From positions 1 through 64,000 of the forward strand of contig JAUCBJ010001184.1 in NCBI GenBank assembly GCA_032718475.1: a stretch of 64,000 bases of DNA, given 5' to 3'. This stretch comes from Nemertoderma westbladi. Lineage: Eukaryota; Xenacoelomorpha; Nemertodermatida; Nemertodermatidae. The position numbers and the translations under genes were made by a program. A model generated the notes under the pieces. It searched no databases and had not been told where the DNA came from. It worked only from the letters and a program-made list of their open reading frames with translations. Positions 22,726-33,978 of this stretch are shown in pieces; within the stretch, counting starts at the first letter, position 1, and the number at the start of each line of letters is the position of its first letter.

Positions 22726-24987
22726 TCAACAGGTCATATAATTACCCTTAATAGGGTTCACTATAGGAGTTTCGACTTCGCTAGCAGTATATATGCGTGT
22801 AGGCTCCACACCTTGCGCATGAGATACTTCAGACCTAACAGGTTGACACATTGTTACTGAGGGTGGTGGTATACCCCTTTGTGTGTTTACTAATTTATCG
22901 CGTTCGAGCGCGATACTTTGCTGCACTTCTTGCAACTCTAGCCTACTTTCCCTTACTGTGCCCTTGAATTGCTGGACAGTCTCCTGCATCTGCCCGAGCA
23001 GGATATCCATCCCCCGCCGTCTCTCGTCCACCCATTCGACCGCCGAAGCGGGAGTCGCCAACGTTGTAGCGGGCGGACGAGGGACAACGGGCGACAAATT
23101 ATGAATAATTCGCTCGGGGTCCAGGACCTGAACTGTATCCGGGGCAGTTCTACGGGGCACAGGTAGCTTAGTGCTATGCAAAGGGAATTTAGAGGTAGTC
23201 TCAGGGAGCACAGGTATGTCTATCACCGAAGGGGTGATTTCAAGAACAGGCCTAATTATTTCAGGCTCATCTACTATAGTAGGGAGTCTTTCTATTTTAA
23301 TTATTTGGTCTGTGGGCTCTGTACTACCTAAGTTGGTGTTATTTAGTTGCCTTCTAACAGCTGGAGGCAAATCAGGCAATTTCTGACGGTGGAATGTTCT
23401 TTTACGTCTGCTTAAACGAGATCTATTTCCTTTGCCTTCAGTATCGGTGGTATCACCTTCCTCAGATGATGTATATCCCTGTCGTTTGGGAGTAGATCGA
23501 TTCATCATCTGCATATTGCTAGCTGTTAACTGTTTATTTATGCAGTCTTGATTCTCCTGAATGTTTTCCAATTCTAACTGGGTGATTTCTTCAGTCGCTC
23601 TCCGTTCTGCTTCTGCTACTGCCTCTGCCACTTTTCTTTCCACTTCGGCCTCTGCCGCTGTCGCCTTTCTTTCCGCTTCGGCCTCTGCCGCTGCCGCCTT
23701 TCTTTCCGCTTCGGCTTCTGCCGCTGCCGCCTTTCTTCCCGCTTCTGCCTCTGCCGCTGCCGCCTTTCTTTCCGCTTCTGCCGATGCCACTGCTGCTGCT
23801 ACTGCCGCTGCCTTTCTGTCTTCTATACGTTTTTTCTTAACCCTTTCCTCTTGGTCTCTAGCGATGCGGAGTTGTTCATCGAATTTAGCCTGATTCGCAG
23901 CTCTCATTTCCACATCGATGGCATCCAACACAAGCTTGGTTCCTTCACTATTAGGGCTAAGTCCCTCTAACCTTCTCCTCAACTCGTCATTACCTAAAAA
24001 ACGTTGATAGTCCGACAGATAGATGTCAATGGCATCCCTCTTATGCGGTTTCTCTGCCGTCGCTTCACTTTCCACTTGGGAAAAAGTAGCGTCTGTTGAT
24101 TCTCCATGGGTTGATCGCTCCTCTAGCTGAGCTTTCCACTGAGCTGTTCCTTGAACCTGGAGATTCACCCTTTGAAACCAAGTCTTTACGGCGACTTGCA
24201 ACGACGTGTCTTGTCTTCGTTTAGAAGCCTCCTCAAAGGCTGATAAGATTAGCCTGATTCGTAGAATTCTTTCTCTAACTTGATAAAGCAGCAATCCCTG
24301 CTCTTGAGGTCCTTGAGGTTGATGAAACAGTTGTTCTTTTAATCGCTCTATAGAGCTGAAGAATCCCTGTGCGTATCCGGCTGCGGACCTCTTCCACACA
24401 GCTGGATCGATGGTTTCCTTGGCTACTCCCATCCGGTGTATGTCTTCCCAGGCAGCTTCTGATAAATCAAACGGGAGTCCGGGTCCGGGAAAGTTCCATT
24501 GCGACTCGACCATGGACTTCAGTTCTTCCCTTGTGTATCCAGCATAACTATCTCTAGTTGAACGCTGGCTTCTCGCCCAATCGATCTGGTGTTCTTCCAC
24601 AGCGATCAATAATCTAGTGAGTACGGCTGCAGGAAGGATGAGAAGGGGATCCGAATAAACCTCATCCGTCATCCTTGCTCCGCGTTCGGGTGTCAGTTCT
24701 ACCGTATCTTCACTACTGGAGCTATCGGGCCGTTGAGAAGTAAGTTCTTGGCTCGCGGGTTGTTGCTGTTCCGCTGCTTCTTGGTCCCGTTTGACCTGAG
24801 CTCGAGTGCCTATGATAGACCTACGATGTTGAACCAGCCTAGGTTCTTTTATTACTACTGGAGGGATGACTTTCCTCACAGTGGGAGGTGAACTGAACTT
24901 ACGACTAGACAGTTCTACATCTCTGTCTGAGTCGCAGATAGTTACATCTAATAAACTGTCTGACAGGTTCTGCTTAGTATCAGACAT
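22726..24987 (-). CDS. ORF1 of the LTR element: coiled-coil protein, family unknown
   Basis: A 753-residue ORF upstream of the gag-protease ORF, in a different frame, with 73 nt between the ORF1 stop and the ORF2 start. I do not recognise a family. Residues ~1-115 are Ser/Glu-rich; ~125-330 are predicted helical with many Trp residues; ~395-470 are a strong Ala/Glu/Arg/Lys coiled coil built from 11-residue repeats (AEAERKAAAAE type, 33-bp DNA repeat at about 23600-23790); ~500-540 are basic (RSRLSRRKRTFHRQK); the C-terminal third is Pro-rich. BEL/Pao elements usually have one ORF, so a separate ORF1 is unusual. It may be a gag-like or nucleic-acid-binding structural protein, or captured host sequence. 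How ORF2 is reached (reinitiation, splicing, frameshift) is not clear. Confidence 0.8.
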   Translation of the reverse strand: MSDTKQNLSDSLLDVTICDSDRDVELSSRKFSSPPTVRKVIPPVVIKEPRLVQHRRSIIGTRAQVKRDQEAAEQQQPASQELTSQRPDSSSSEDTVELTPERGARMTDEVYSDPLLILPAAVLTRLLIAVEEHQIDWARSQRSTRDSYAGYTREELKSMVESQWNFPGPGLPFDLSEAAWEDIHRMGVAKETIDPAVWKRSAAGYAQGFFSSIERLKEQLFHQPQGPQEQGLLLYQVRERILRIRLILSAFEEASKRRQDTSLQVAVKTWFQRVNLQVQGTAQWKAQLEERSTHGESTDATFSQVESEATAEKPHKRDAIDIYLSDYQRFLGNDELRRRLEGLSPNSEGTKLVLDAIDVEMRAANQAKFDEQLRIARDQEERVKKKRIEDRKAAAVAAAVASAEAERKAAAAEAEAGRKAAAAEAEAERKAAAAEAEAERKATAAEAEVERKVAEAVAEAERRATEEITQLELENIQENQDCINKQLTASNMQMMNRSTPKRQGYTSSEEGDTTDTEGKGNRSRLSRRKRTFHRQKLPDLPPAVRRQLNNTNLGSTEPTDQIIKIERLPTIVDEPEIIRPVLEITPSVIDIPVLPETTSKFPLHSTKLPVPRRTAPDTVQVLDPERIIHNLSPVVPRPPATTLATPASAVEWVDERRRGMDILLGQMQETVQQFKGTVRESRLELQEVQQSIALERDKLVNTQRGIPPPSVTMCQPVRSEVSHAQGVEPTRIYTASEVETPIVNPIKGNYMTC

Positions 24988-27238
24988 GTTTATGTATACA
25001 GTTGAATGTCTACTGCTGTATTACAGTCTGAGCAAGTCTAGTAATTCAGTATTAACTGCTAGCCTAGTAATTAATTACCGATACTGCTACTCAGTGTAGC
25101 GTGATATATATATAATATATTAGAATACCGGTATGCTTATAGTATATATAACGATTATTACAGACTAGGTTTATCACAGAATACCGGTATAATTTTAGCA
25201 CAAATATATATAAATATATAATAGGCCTATCGGGAATACCAGTATACAGCTTACAGTTTTGTAGTATATAATTCTGGACTAGAATTAATTACAAGTACCG
25301 GTATAATTTCAGCCTAAATTTATAGAAATAAAGATAATAGGCCTATCGTAAATACCGGTATATCAATTATTTTAAATAATTGAATTTCTGAATTTTTAGG
25401 GTTACTTGGTTACTTTACTTACTTTATTACCGCTATTTGAGCAGTAGACCAACTGATATGGAGACCTAATGGTTGTATGGTAGGCCTACTATTTATAAAT
25501 CTTTTGAATTGATTTATAATATATATATACCCTTTAATGGGTTTTGTCAATGTTTGAAATAAATGTTATTATTTCTGGGGAGTAATCACTACACAAAGCG
25601 GTGCGCTTTCAGGGAAGTGTTACTTATAGGACACTAAAACAAATAATTCTAATTTACCTAAGTTACTTAATACTACAAATTACGTACAATTCGGGTGAGA
25701 TTACAATCTCTAAATAAACACAAAAATTTACAAAAAACACAAAATACGAATTTTTAGGGTAATTTTACAAGAAGTCTACAAACCAGCCTAACAAAGGGTT
25801 AGAAATCTGGTTATTACAACGGACAGGGTACTACGGTATTTGAAATAATAAGTAGTAGTAAATACACTGCGTTGTCCAGATAGGAAAATACCACCGCCTG
25901 ACGACCTATAGCCGTATCGCTATAGGTACTACGTTATGTATCACGGAGTGTTCCTACCTAGAAGTTAATAGAGCTAATCGAACGTGCCTATTAACCACTT
26001 TACACCACAAATGTAATGCCTACACTAATTACTTTCGGAAAGCACTGTACACTAAACCCTAAATTAGGTACGAGTACTTGTATAACATATAATCAGTAGT
26101 TAAATATACTTGAACAGCTAAAAGAACCACGGCATCTGCTGGAGTGACCGATGCACAAAATCACCAGTCTTTACCTACGCCAAGCAGCCCGTGTAGTACC
26201 GGGGTTAATTTAACTATAGCGGTATGTATAACAAACACAATTACTTGTAGGAACAAACTTGGGGAATGAATGTTGCGGATAATCGCATAAACTCTGAATA
26301 ATAAATATTACGCTACGCGTACAAACTACTCAAACAAAATGCAGACCGAACACTGACAGACTACTATCAAGCCTAAACAAACTACGGTATATGCAGACTC
26401 CGAAATAATTAGGTAGTATGCGTTCTAACCCAGTAGTACGACTTATTCTTTAGTTGGGGGTTTACCTTACAGCATTCGCTGCCCCTACTTCCTAACCGTT
26501 CTTTATCGGACAAGTGATCTACACACGCTGCAATCCGTTCAGACCTAATAACAGCCAGACAACTATCCAGCCTACAAATTATCTAAATAAATATTATACG
26601 CTACCCGTACAGACTTACACAAACAAAGTACAGACTCAACGATGGCAGACTACTCTCAAGCCTAAATAAACTACAGGACATGCAGACTCCGAAATAATTA
26701 GGTAGTATGCGTTCTAACCCAGTAGTACGACTTATTCTTTAATTGGGGGTTTACCTTACAGCATTCGCTGCCCCTACTTCCTAACCGTTCTTTATCGGAC
26801 AGGTGATCTACACACACTGCAATCCGTTCAGACCTAACAGCAATCAGACAACAGCTCAGCCTACAAATTGTCTGTACAATCTGATCAGGCTTACACGCCT
26901 TCTGCTCAATACTGGCCTACAAATAAATAAAACTGACAGAAATAGGCCTAAGTAAAATCCCAATAAAAACCAGGCGTCCCCGATTAATTATTAAGACCTA
27001 CCGGCATATATAATCAAATCGAATAATACTGCTGTACTTATACGGGAAGTACCGGTTAGGACAGTTAGGCCTACCGACCTACAGAAGTACCGGTTCTGGC
27101 AGTTGGACCTACGGACCTACGGCAGTACCGGTTCTGACAGTTGGGCCTACTGACCTACTGAAGTACCGTTCAGGTTTACCGGTTGACCGGTACTTTCAAC
27201 TTTATTGCTTACTGCAATAAAGAAGCTATATCCGTTAT
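24988..27238 (-). other. 5' leader of the LTR element with internal repeats
   Basis: 2.25 kb between the 5' LTR and ORF1, with no ORF of note. A ~180-bp block is directly repeated 289 bp apart (starting at 26391 and 26680, ATGCAGACTCCGAAATAATT). A second short repeat with CCGGTTCTG and CAGTTGG lies at about 27040-27190. Many short CCGGTA motifs are scattered through 25110-25360. Confidence 0.8.
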
Positions 27239-28435
27239 TGTTCGCGCTTTCAGACCTTTGGCAGTTTAACCCGCCAAATTAGGATGTCTTCTAGATAATA
27301 AATCACCTTTAGTCTATGACAAGTATTTAATTCACTACACTAGTCGAAACCAATCTGTGCGCGATCATTCACCCGCTGGATTTACCCGGGAGATTGGGTT
27401 CGACGGCTTAATCTTATTGCTATGTAAGCCTAATGTATTATTCGACTGACAGTATTATATAATCTCTGACAATATTATTCACCTTCGGGAAATATTAACA
27501 GTTCCTTTAGGACGTGGCGCTCTATCTATATAAAAAGAGTTATGACTTAAACTACTCACAACGATATGGCTTAGTTATAATTCACATATATGGCGCATTC
27601 TTTAGGAAATGCTTCGTTATCAGGTTCACTCATACACAATGCTGCACAATACTGCACACTGATCTGCCGATCTTCACTGATTTTAGTTATATATAAAAGG
27701 AACACGGACCGAATCATGTAGGGTCTATCAAATAACATTAGATTCACTTCAAACCACTTTAACACAAGTCACAATTGTTATATGTAACCCTTCTCTCTTA
27801 CCTTCGGTATATCAAGAATATTGGGTTTCGGGGTTATTTATCGTTATTCCAAATATAATAATTCATCAACCATATTATGAAGAACTGACAGTAAATAGCA
27901 GTATAACAATATAAAGTATGCACAGGTTGTTTGATTAGGTATGGTATGTTATGTTGTGATAAATGCAGTGATCAGACATCAGATAACGGATATATGTCCT
28001 TATAATTAAGCCTACTAGTGTAAGACTAAAAACTGAAACACGGAGGTGCCAAAAGCCGGTTCTTAGGCTCTGGGCAAAAACATAACACTGAACTACTGAG
28101 TTTCTGTATACACCTCCAACACAGAGACAACAAACGCTCTGATTGGTCAACCTGAACAACGAGAGAACAAAGAAACAAAGAAACGTCGACGTGGCAATAT
28201 CAGCTGCTAGCCGTCGTCATGGTAGCGACACTGTTTTCAAAAGTATCCAGCTATTGCGTCACGAGATTGTGGATTATGTCCTCTAAAGTACAAATACAGT
28301 ACAAATACATAAGAAATGACTTTTATGTCCTCTAAAACACCAGTACAGCAAGGACACGGCCTTTTTATGCCTGGCAAACCAACTACAGAGTACTTTAAGG
28401 GAAAATAACCGGCTAATTACGCAAAAGCTTTTACA
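27239..28435 (-). repeat. 5' LTR of the BEL/Pao-like element
   Basis: 1197 bp, TG...CA ends, about 99.6% identical to the left copy by eye. On the minus strand it begins TGTAAAAGC and ends GCGCGAACA. It should contain the promoter; TATA-like runs occur near 27690, but I cannot place a start site. Confidence 0.95.
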
Positions 28436-31400
28436 TCACCTGACTTCCGGATCCATGATCCCAGGTAACAGAAGTCGTCCACATGCTCAAGCATACCATC
28501 CTTTGAGCTTATGCTCATCCGATCAGAGACTTGCTGAGAACTTTCAAAGTTAACTGTCAAAACTTTGGTCTTTCTGGAGTTAATATAAAGACCAACGCTA
28601 GAAGCAGCATGTTCTAATGAGCTGAGGAGCCGTTGGGCTCCCTCTAGTGATTCTGAGAGTACTCCTAAGTCATCAGCAAAGTCTAGATCAGTTAGGTACT
28701 TGGCAGGATTTCCTGGACTTCTGGAGCCAGTAGGTGGAGTTATCATCACCCCATCATCATTATGATGATCTAAGGACATGCGTATAACATAGTCAGCCAC
28801 AATTATGAACAAGAATGGTGCAAGTGTGTCAAGGCCTTGAAGAAGTCAACAAAGATAAAAGCCAGATGCCTGTCTTTATTTTTTGATAACTCTTCAATTA
28901 TCCTTCTAAGTGCCAAAATGGGTTCCATGGTCCCATGACCTTTGCGGAACCCATTCTGATTTCCACGGAGCAGTCTCTCAATGGGATCCCTGATGCGATT
29001 TAATAGAATTCTATTGTATAGCTTTGCAGCAATCGAGATCGATGAGATTCCCCGAAAAGAACCATAGAGTGTTAGGTTGCCCTTCTTGGGAACTGGCACC
29101 AACTTATTTGTTTTCATTTCTTGTGGGACTCTTGTTGTTCGGTACATGTCTACTATGATGGGGTAGATGAGCTTTAAACACTCGGGTATTTTAAAGACCT
29201 CAGGGGGAACACCATCTACTCCACTGGCACGATTGGTCTTAATGCTCTTTGCAGCAACCTTCACTTCTGCAAAGGAGATATAGCCAATGGGAATATCTGG
29301 GAGTACAGACTCAGACACTTTTACTTCTATAAAGTTATCAGGCAATACCTTGTCATTATTGAGGAGCTTTTCAAAGTGGGCCTTCCAACCATTGAGGCGA
29401 TCGGCTGGTGATTCAGCCTTAACCTTGGTGGTTGGTTGGCTTTTCCGCCCAGTAAGCAAGTTGATCGATTTCCATGCCTGGGATGATTGCCTGCTGTCGT
29501 CGGCATCATTGATGGCATCAACCTGTTGGTTTATTAGCTCCTGTAGATTAACAGAGTACTGCCTGTTCAGGGACCTAGATGCAGCCTTAACTGCATTCTT
29601 GGCCGCTGTAGTCTGTTTGAGTCGGGACTCTTTCTGCGCCTTATATAGGTCATTTCGACACTTCTGGATTTTGTTGTCAGTCCAGGGGGCCCTTTCCTGT
29701 TTCGAGGGTATACAGGAACTGTTTCTGCAGCTGCTAACTTAACTGCTTCTGTGAAGGCAGTATAGCCCTCACAGTGATCTGCCGCCTCATAGGCAAGAAC
29801 CTCATACCTGTTGCTCAGCTGTAGTGTGAAGCTGGATCTCACACTTGGCTGTTGCAACAGAGAGGACCAGTCATGCCGCGGCAAGGCAGATTTCGTTGTT
29901 CTGCTAGCACGCAGACTAAGTCTTACCTTGGCCACAATAAGGCGGTGATCACTGGAGAAGGGTCGAAGTGTGAATGCATTACAGTCTTGTATAGAGCTCC
30001 TGTACCTCCTACGAAACAGAATATGGTCAATCTGGGACTTGTGACCACTGGGTCCACTATGAGTCCATAGCTTTCCAGTTCGCTTCTTGAACTGGGTTCC
30101 AGCCGAAAACAATCCATTTCCAGAGATAAAATCCTGAAGATGGACGGAATTTCGGTTGACACTATTGCTATAGACCCAGGGCGACGTAGGCGATTGATGC
30201 AGACTTGCATTAAAGTCTTCCAGGAATGTTAAGAATGCATGCTGGTCCACTCCATCAGTAGCTGCTTGTAGATTGTGGTAGAAATTTTCCACCTCCTCTA
30301 CAGGGACAACACTAGTTGGAGAGTAGCACACAATCAGAACCACCTTAGGAAACTTCTTGCCAGTCTTCCAGAACATGAGAAGTGGCAACGGATGATGCGG
30401 TTAGAGATTTGGTCTATTTTGTCCAATGCTGCATGTGCAGTTGGATTCATCAATAGACCAATACCACCATTGCTACTATCATCTGCTGACACAAGGGCGA
30501 GTAGCCAACCGCCCCCCATGTCCTTAATCAGAACCTCATCAGTCTGTCCAGTCTGCATTCGGTGCTCTTGAACACCCACTGCACTAAGAGAAAGCTTATC
30601 TGCCAAGGCAGTCAGCTCACCTTGTCGCATTGGGGACCCGAGTGTTAGGGTGTTTACTGAGGCTAATCTTGTGACTTGCCTCAGATTCACCAATGGCTTT
30701 GTTGGTCGGGGTGGAACATGAGAGTAGCCTCCAACTCCAGAATCCCTCTCCCCCTCACAATCTGGCCTCTCTGGTGACCCAGGGTTTGGGCCAGAAAGGT
30801 CATCAGGAAAGGGTCTCAAATAATTGTTGGCTTCTCTCTCTCCAGTAGGGGGTGAGACAGGCAGCCGGTCAGGAGATAACTGACGCCTGTGAGGCCGATT
30901 GTGTCCGGTAATTCCACTGGCCTCTAGTGGCCGGACCTCCGCATTACTAATGTAATCCATAGTGGGGGGTTGGGGGTGCTTTTTTGCCGAGTCAGCTCTC
31001 GGGGCAAATACCACACCCTGGTTTGCCATTCCACAGGGTGGGTGTCGCAGTGGAGTCAGATATGAGGCCCATCATCCATATCTACTCTGGCGCACATGAC
31101 CCACCATTGGCTGTGCAGCTCATCTGCTGGGTCATGCCCTGTACCCTTGCTGCCAGGTACAGGTCGCAGTGAAGTGCTCTCAGAGTGGACATGAGAACAC
31201 TCTACTCCTGACCAGCCATTGGTAGATCACCATCTGCCTGGCCAGGCCATATACCCCTGCAGCCAAGTATATGGGTCCTTAATCCAGGACCAACGGCGTC
31301 CTTATCCCAGAACGATGGGGGTCCTAGCTACAGGACCAGATTTGCCCTAGTAAGAGGGTCTATGCAGCTACTGATGGCACCTCCTTTATGCTGCATGGAG

Positions 31401-31448
31401 GTGGTAAGTTTTCTTGATCAATGATCTAGAATACCTGACCTGACCCGA
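28436..31448 (-). pseudogene. 5' part of RTE-like LINE copy A, with its own N-terminus and a deleted RT core
   Basis: Aligned with the intact copy at 49761-52658. The segment 30334-31029 gives an N-terminal extension of about 130 residues, absent from the other copy, leading into the endonuclease (LASVNTLTL, GVQEHRM). The rest of the endonuclease, the linker and the RT follow in several frames. At about 28840 roughly 170 bp are deleted, so FVDFFKA runs directly into the DTLAP...LFIIV region; RT motif A's second half and motif B's QG are lost. A 5' leader fills 31030-31448. With the 15167-15742 part, the unsplit LINE would be about 3.6 kb. It cannot be active. Confidence 0.88.
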
Positions 31449-31454
31449 GCCTTG

Positions 31455-31657
31455 CCCACAAATAAATAAAATTAGATTCGCCATTGTTCATAATTAGCAC
31501 AATAAAGCTTTTACGGCCATAAATAATATATAAATAATATATAAATTATAACCGTTACGGCACGAGTGATTTTGTTTTCCGAGCGACAGCGAGGGAATTA
31601 ATAGAACGAGGGACGTAAAAGCCCTAATGTGCTAATCTAATTTTATTTATTTGTGGG
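31455..31657. mobile_element. MITE-like inverted-repeat element
   Basis: CCCACAAATAAATAAAATTA at 31455 is matched in inverse ending at 31657. The arms continue inward through TTAGCACA and GCTTTTACG, with a 15-base insertion in the left arm, about 50 bp per arm. The LINE's 5' target duplication overlaps its left end. No ORF. Confidence 0.75.
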
Positions 31658-32504
31658 GAATAATTATTTGTAGTTGTACACTTAAACTTTCTAGAAGAAC
31701 CTAATAATGACGCGGTGACATACTGGATATACTGGAAATACATAGTAAAATGTATGGCGTAGGGACGTACCGAGAAATAATGTCGCACTGCGATATAAAC
31801 TTGGAAAATATGTCGCCCTGGCGATTTGGTAAGCGAAATTAATTCCATACATATAAATAAAATACAATATTATATACTAATCAGTGCTAATAAATAAATA
31901 AAGCTAATATAAATAAAAATGCTAAAAAGGCAAAAATAAATTATTCACACTTCGTTTAAACTGTTCTAGAACAAAAAAAAAAATATCTTCCAAACATAAA
32001 TATTTTATAAAAAATATCCAGAACATTTTCTGCACGCAAAATAACAAGTAAGCCTACTACTGTTACTGTAGCTAGAATAAACATTTTAGATTATCCAACT
32101 CAACAATAATACTCGAAGAAACTGCAATACACCAAACTCGTAGTATCAGCTTAAGCGAAATATAACGAAATATTGTATTAAAATACTAAATGTCAAACCG
32201 TGGATAAGACGTTATGCTATGGAGTTCAAACTCAATAAAATTCATTCAATTTTTTCAATATAAGTCGTAATTAGTCATTGCGAACGGATCTGATATACTC
32301 CGGGTGTGTCAGATTACAATACGATATTAACTTCCTACAAGTGTATGGAAGCATAAAGAGATGGCTGAGGCGAATCAGCTGTTACCAACAACTCGGGATA
32401 TCGTTGTTGATTATGTTGTACACTTTCTCCGCCAATCTGATATGGCTGTACCTAGGCGGTACTAACACATACCATCGGCACCACAATCGAATGCCGCTAA
32501 TACA
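31658..32504. other. Intergenic, upstream of the Bcl-2-like ORF
   Basis: AT-rich. A 76-codon plus-strand ORF at 32278-32508 overlaps the next start codon (ATGA overlap). I do not recognise it; it could be chance, a leader ORF, or part of an upstream exon. Confidence 0.5.
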
Positions 32505-32927
32505 ATGAGAGATTACGGAAGGTACTTTATTGAAAGATACGTTGAATCCAATGAGGATATAAGGGAAACAATCAAACAAGAGATTGAATTCCTAGCAGGG
32601 AACTTCATGTCTGAATCCTCAATTATTCGTAAGGCAAAGTTAAAACGCGCCTTGGAATGCATCACACAGGTGGATTTTATGAGTCTGGGATGGTTTCGGA
32701 TAGTATCAACCGTACCGTATAGTGGCAGGTTGTCAGTGGAAATAACCAAGAAGGGATTAGTGGAAGAGGTTGAGGATGTCATCGACGCATCGGTAGAATG
32801 TTTGGAAGAACGATGTGGATCATGGATCAACAGTCATGGTGGTTGGCTCGACGGGTTCGTCAATTTCGCAAGAAACGAAATGAGAGTGGAATGCCCAAGG
32901 GTGAATTGCGATGGAAGGTGTAGGTAG
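32505..32927 (+). CDS. Bcl-2 family-like protein (BH1 and BH2 regions)
   Basis: A 140-residue ORF. LGWFRIVSTVPYSGRLSVE at about 61-79 fits the BH1 region (W-G-R-I-V...G) and SWINSHGGWLDGFVNF at 107-122 fits BH2 (W-I...GGW..F). From the BH1 glycine to the end of BH2 the spacing matches what I recall for Bcl-xL with no gap (tryptophan 34th, GGW 39th-41st of the stretch). The N-terminal YGRYFIERYV could be a BH4-like helix, and KLKRALECIT a weak BH3 position. It is shorter than usual, and no C-terminal membrane anchor follows, since the protein ends in a Cys-rich tail. Such proteins control mitochondrial apoptosis; whether this one is pro- or anti-apoptotic cannot be told. In-frame stop at 32463, so 32505 is the first Met unless an upstream exon exists. 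Confidence 0.75.
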   Translation: MRDYGRYFIERYVESNEDIRETIKQEIEFLAGNFMSESSIIRKAKLKRALECITQVDFMSLGWFRIVSTVPYSGRLSVEITKKGLVEEVEDVIDASVECLEERCGSWINSHGGWLDGFVNFARNEMRVECPRVNCDGRCR

Positions 32928-32948
32928 GAGCTCATCATACAGCGACTT

Positions 32949-33086
32949 ATGTCGCCAAAGTAACGGGACAGACACTACAGTGATTTATTATGTCGTCAAA
33001 GTAACGGGACAGACACTACAGTGATTTATTATGTCGTCAAAGTAACGGGACAGACACTACAGTGATTTATTATGTCGCCAAAGTAA
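32949..33086. repeat. 41-bp tandem repeat
   Basis: About 3.4 copies of a unit containing AAAGTAACGGGACAGACACT, starting at 32949, 32990, 33031 and 33072, just after the Bcl-2-like ORF, perhaps in its 3' UTR. Confidence 0.95.
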
Positions 33087-33297
33087 AAATATAAAATAAA
33101 TTTATTGATGATCCCAAATTATATAACAAAAGTTAATATTCATAATTTGTATTATAGAATAATATTATTCATTCACGCCATGACTTTGAATTGTTGGCCC
33201 GTTTACATAAAAAATTATTAATCTTAAATTGTTACTTTTTCGCTCGAAGATATCCCCAAATCGGGTAAAAAGGATTACTTTTTCTCTAAAAAAAAAA

Positions 33298-33437
33298 GTA
33301 ACCCATAGGATTGCCATAGTAACCCATAGGATTGCCATAGTAACCCATAGGATTGCCATAGTAACCCATAGGATTGCCATAGTAACCCATAGGATTGCCA
33401 TAGTAACCCATAGGATTGCCATAGTAACCCATAGGAT
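33298..33437. repeat. 21-bp minisatellite
   Basis: Nearly seven perfect copies of GTAACCCATAGGATTGCCAT plus one A. The period is a multiple of three, so several frames stay open, but none looks like a protein. Confidence 0.97.
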
Positions 33438-33978
33438 TGCACCGGCGAAAAAAGTAAATTAAAAAAGGTTTGTAAGTAATTTGAGAGAAATCCATTGACA
33501 CACTCAATAGTTATTGGAACTTTAGTTTGGTGTCTGCAAGGCGTACACTGTACTCCAAAGCGGAACTCAATATCCAATATTGGTTTATATACTGTAGTTC
33601 TGTAGTTAAGCGTCTCTCTAGTTACGTAATAAATATTGAGTGTTGCTTAGGCTGGATACTGAACGGGGGTGGTAATACTGAGTTCTATAGTATTACTGAT
33701 GGGGGATGGTGGGGACTTCCTAACTGGGATCTTAGGGGAAAACTAACTGTGTTCGTCTTGATCTTCACATGTATTCAAATAATGATATAAAAGTATATAA
33801 AAGTTAATATACAGTACTTTACGTTGATGTATACCCCCCCCCCCCCCCCCCCCCCTTCCTATGGGTTTTTCCTTATTTTGTACATGTCTCCAATATAGTT
33901 GAAAAATGCATAGAAAACGATATACCATCGAAAAAGAAAATCATCAAAAGTTAATTAAGTTATTCAATTAATTTAATT
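33438..33978. other. Intergenic with a 22-base poly-C run
   Basis: No supported gene. A homopolymer of 22 C lies at 33834-33855; the minus strand is a G-run that could form quadruplexes, and its length may be imprecise in the assembly. Confidence 0.7.

Larger units (their letters stand above)
15743..28435 (-). mobile_element. BEL/Pao-like LTR retrotransposon, complete ends, lacking RT and integrase cores
   Basis: Two ~1.2-kb LTRs with TG...CA ends enclose 10.3 kb. The 5-bp duplication TCACC (15738-15742 and 28436-28440) and the rejoined LINE sequence prove the borders. Both ORFs are on the minus strand, so the 5' LTR is the right-hand one. ORF2 carries BEL/Pao gag, zinc knuckles and protease. 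The RT/RNase H and integrase core regions are absent, replaced by short in-frame joins. I found no RT in the 3.1 kb after ORF2 or the 2.2 kb leader. The LTRs differ by about three substitutions and one 2-bp indel, so the insertion is recent and presumably used enzymes from another element. Confidence 0.93.

Noticed and set aside
27230-27238. Primer-binding site next to the 5' LTR
   Set aside because: The minus strand reads ATAACGGAT here, without TGG or a recognisable tRNA 3' complement, so I do not call it.
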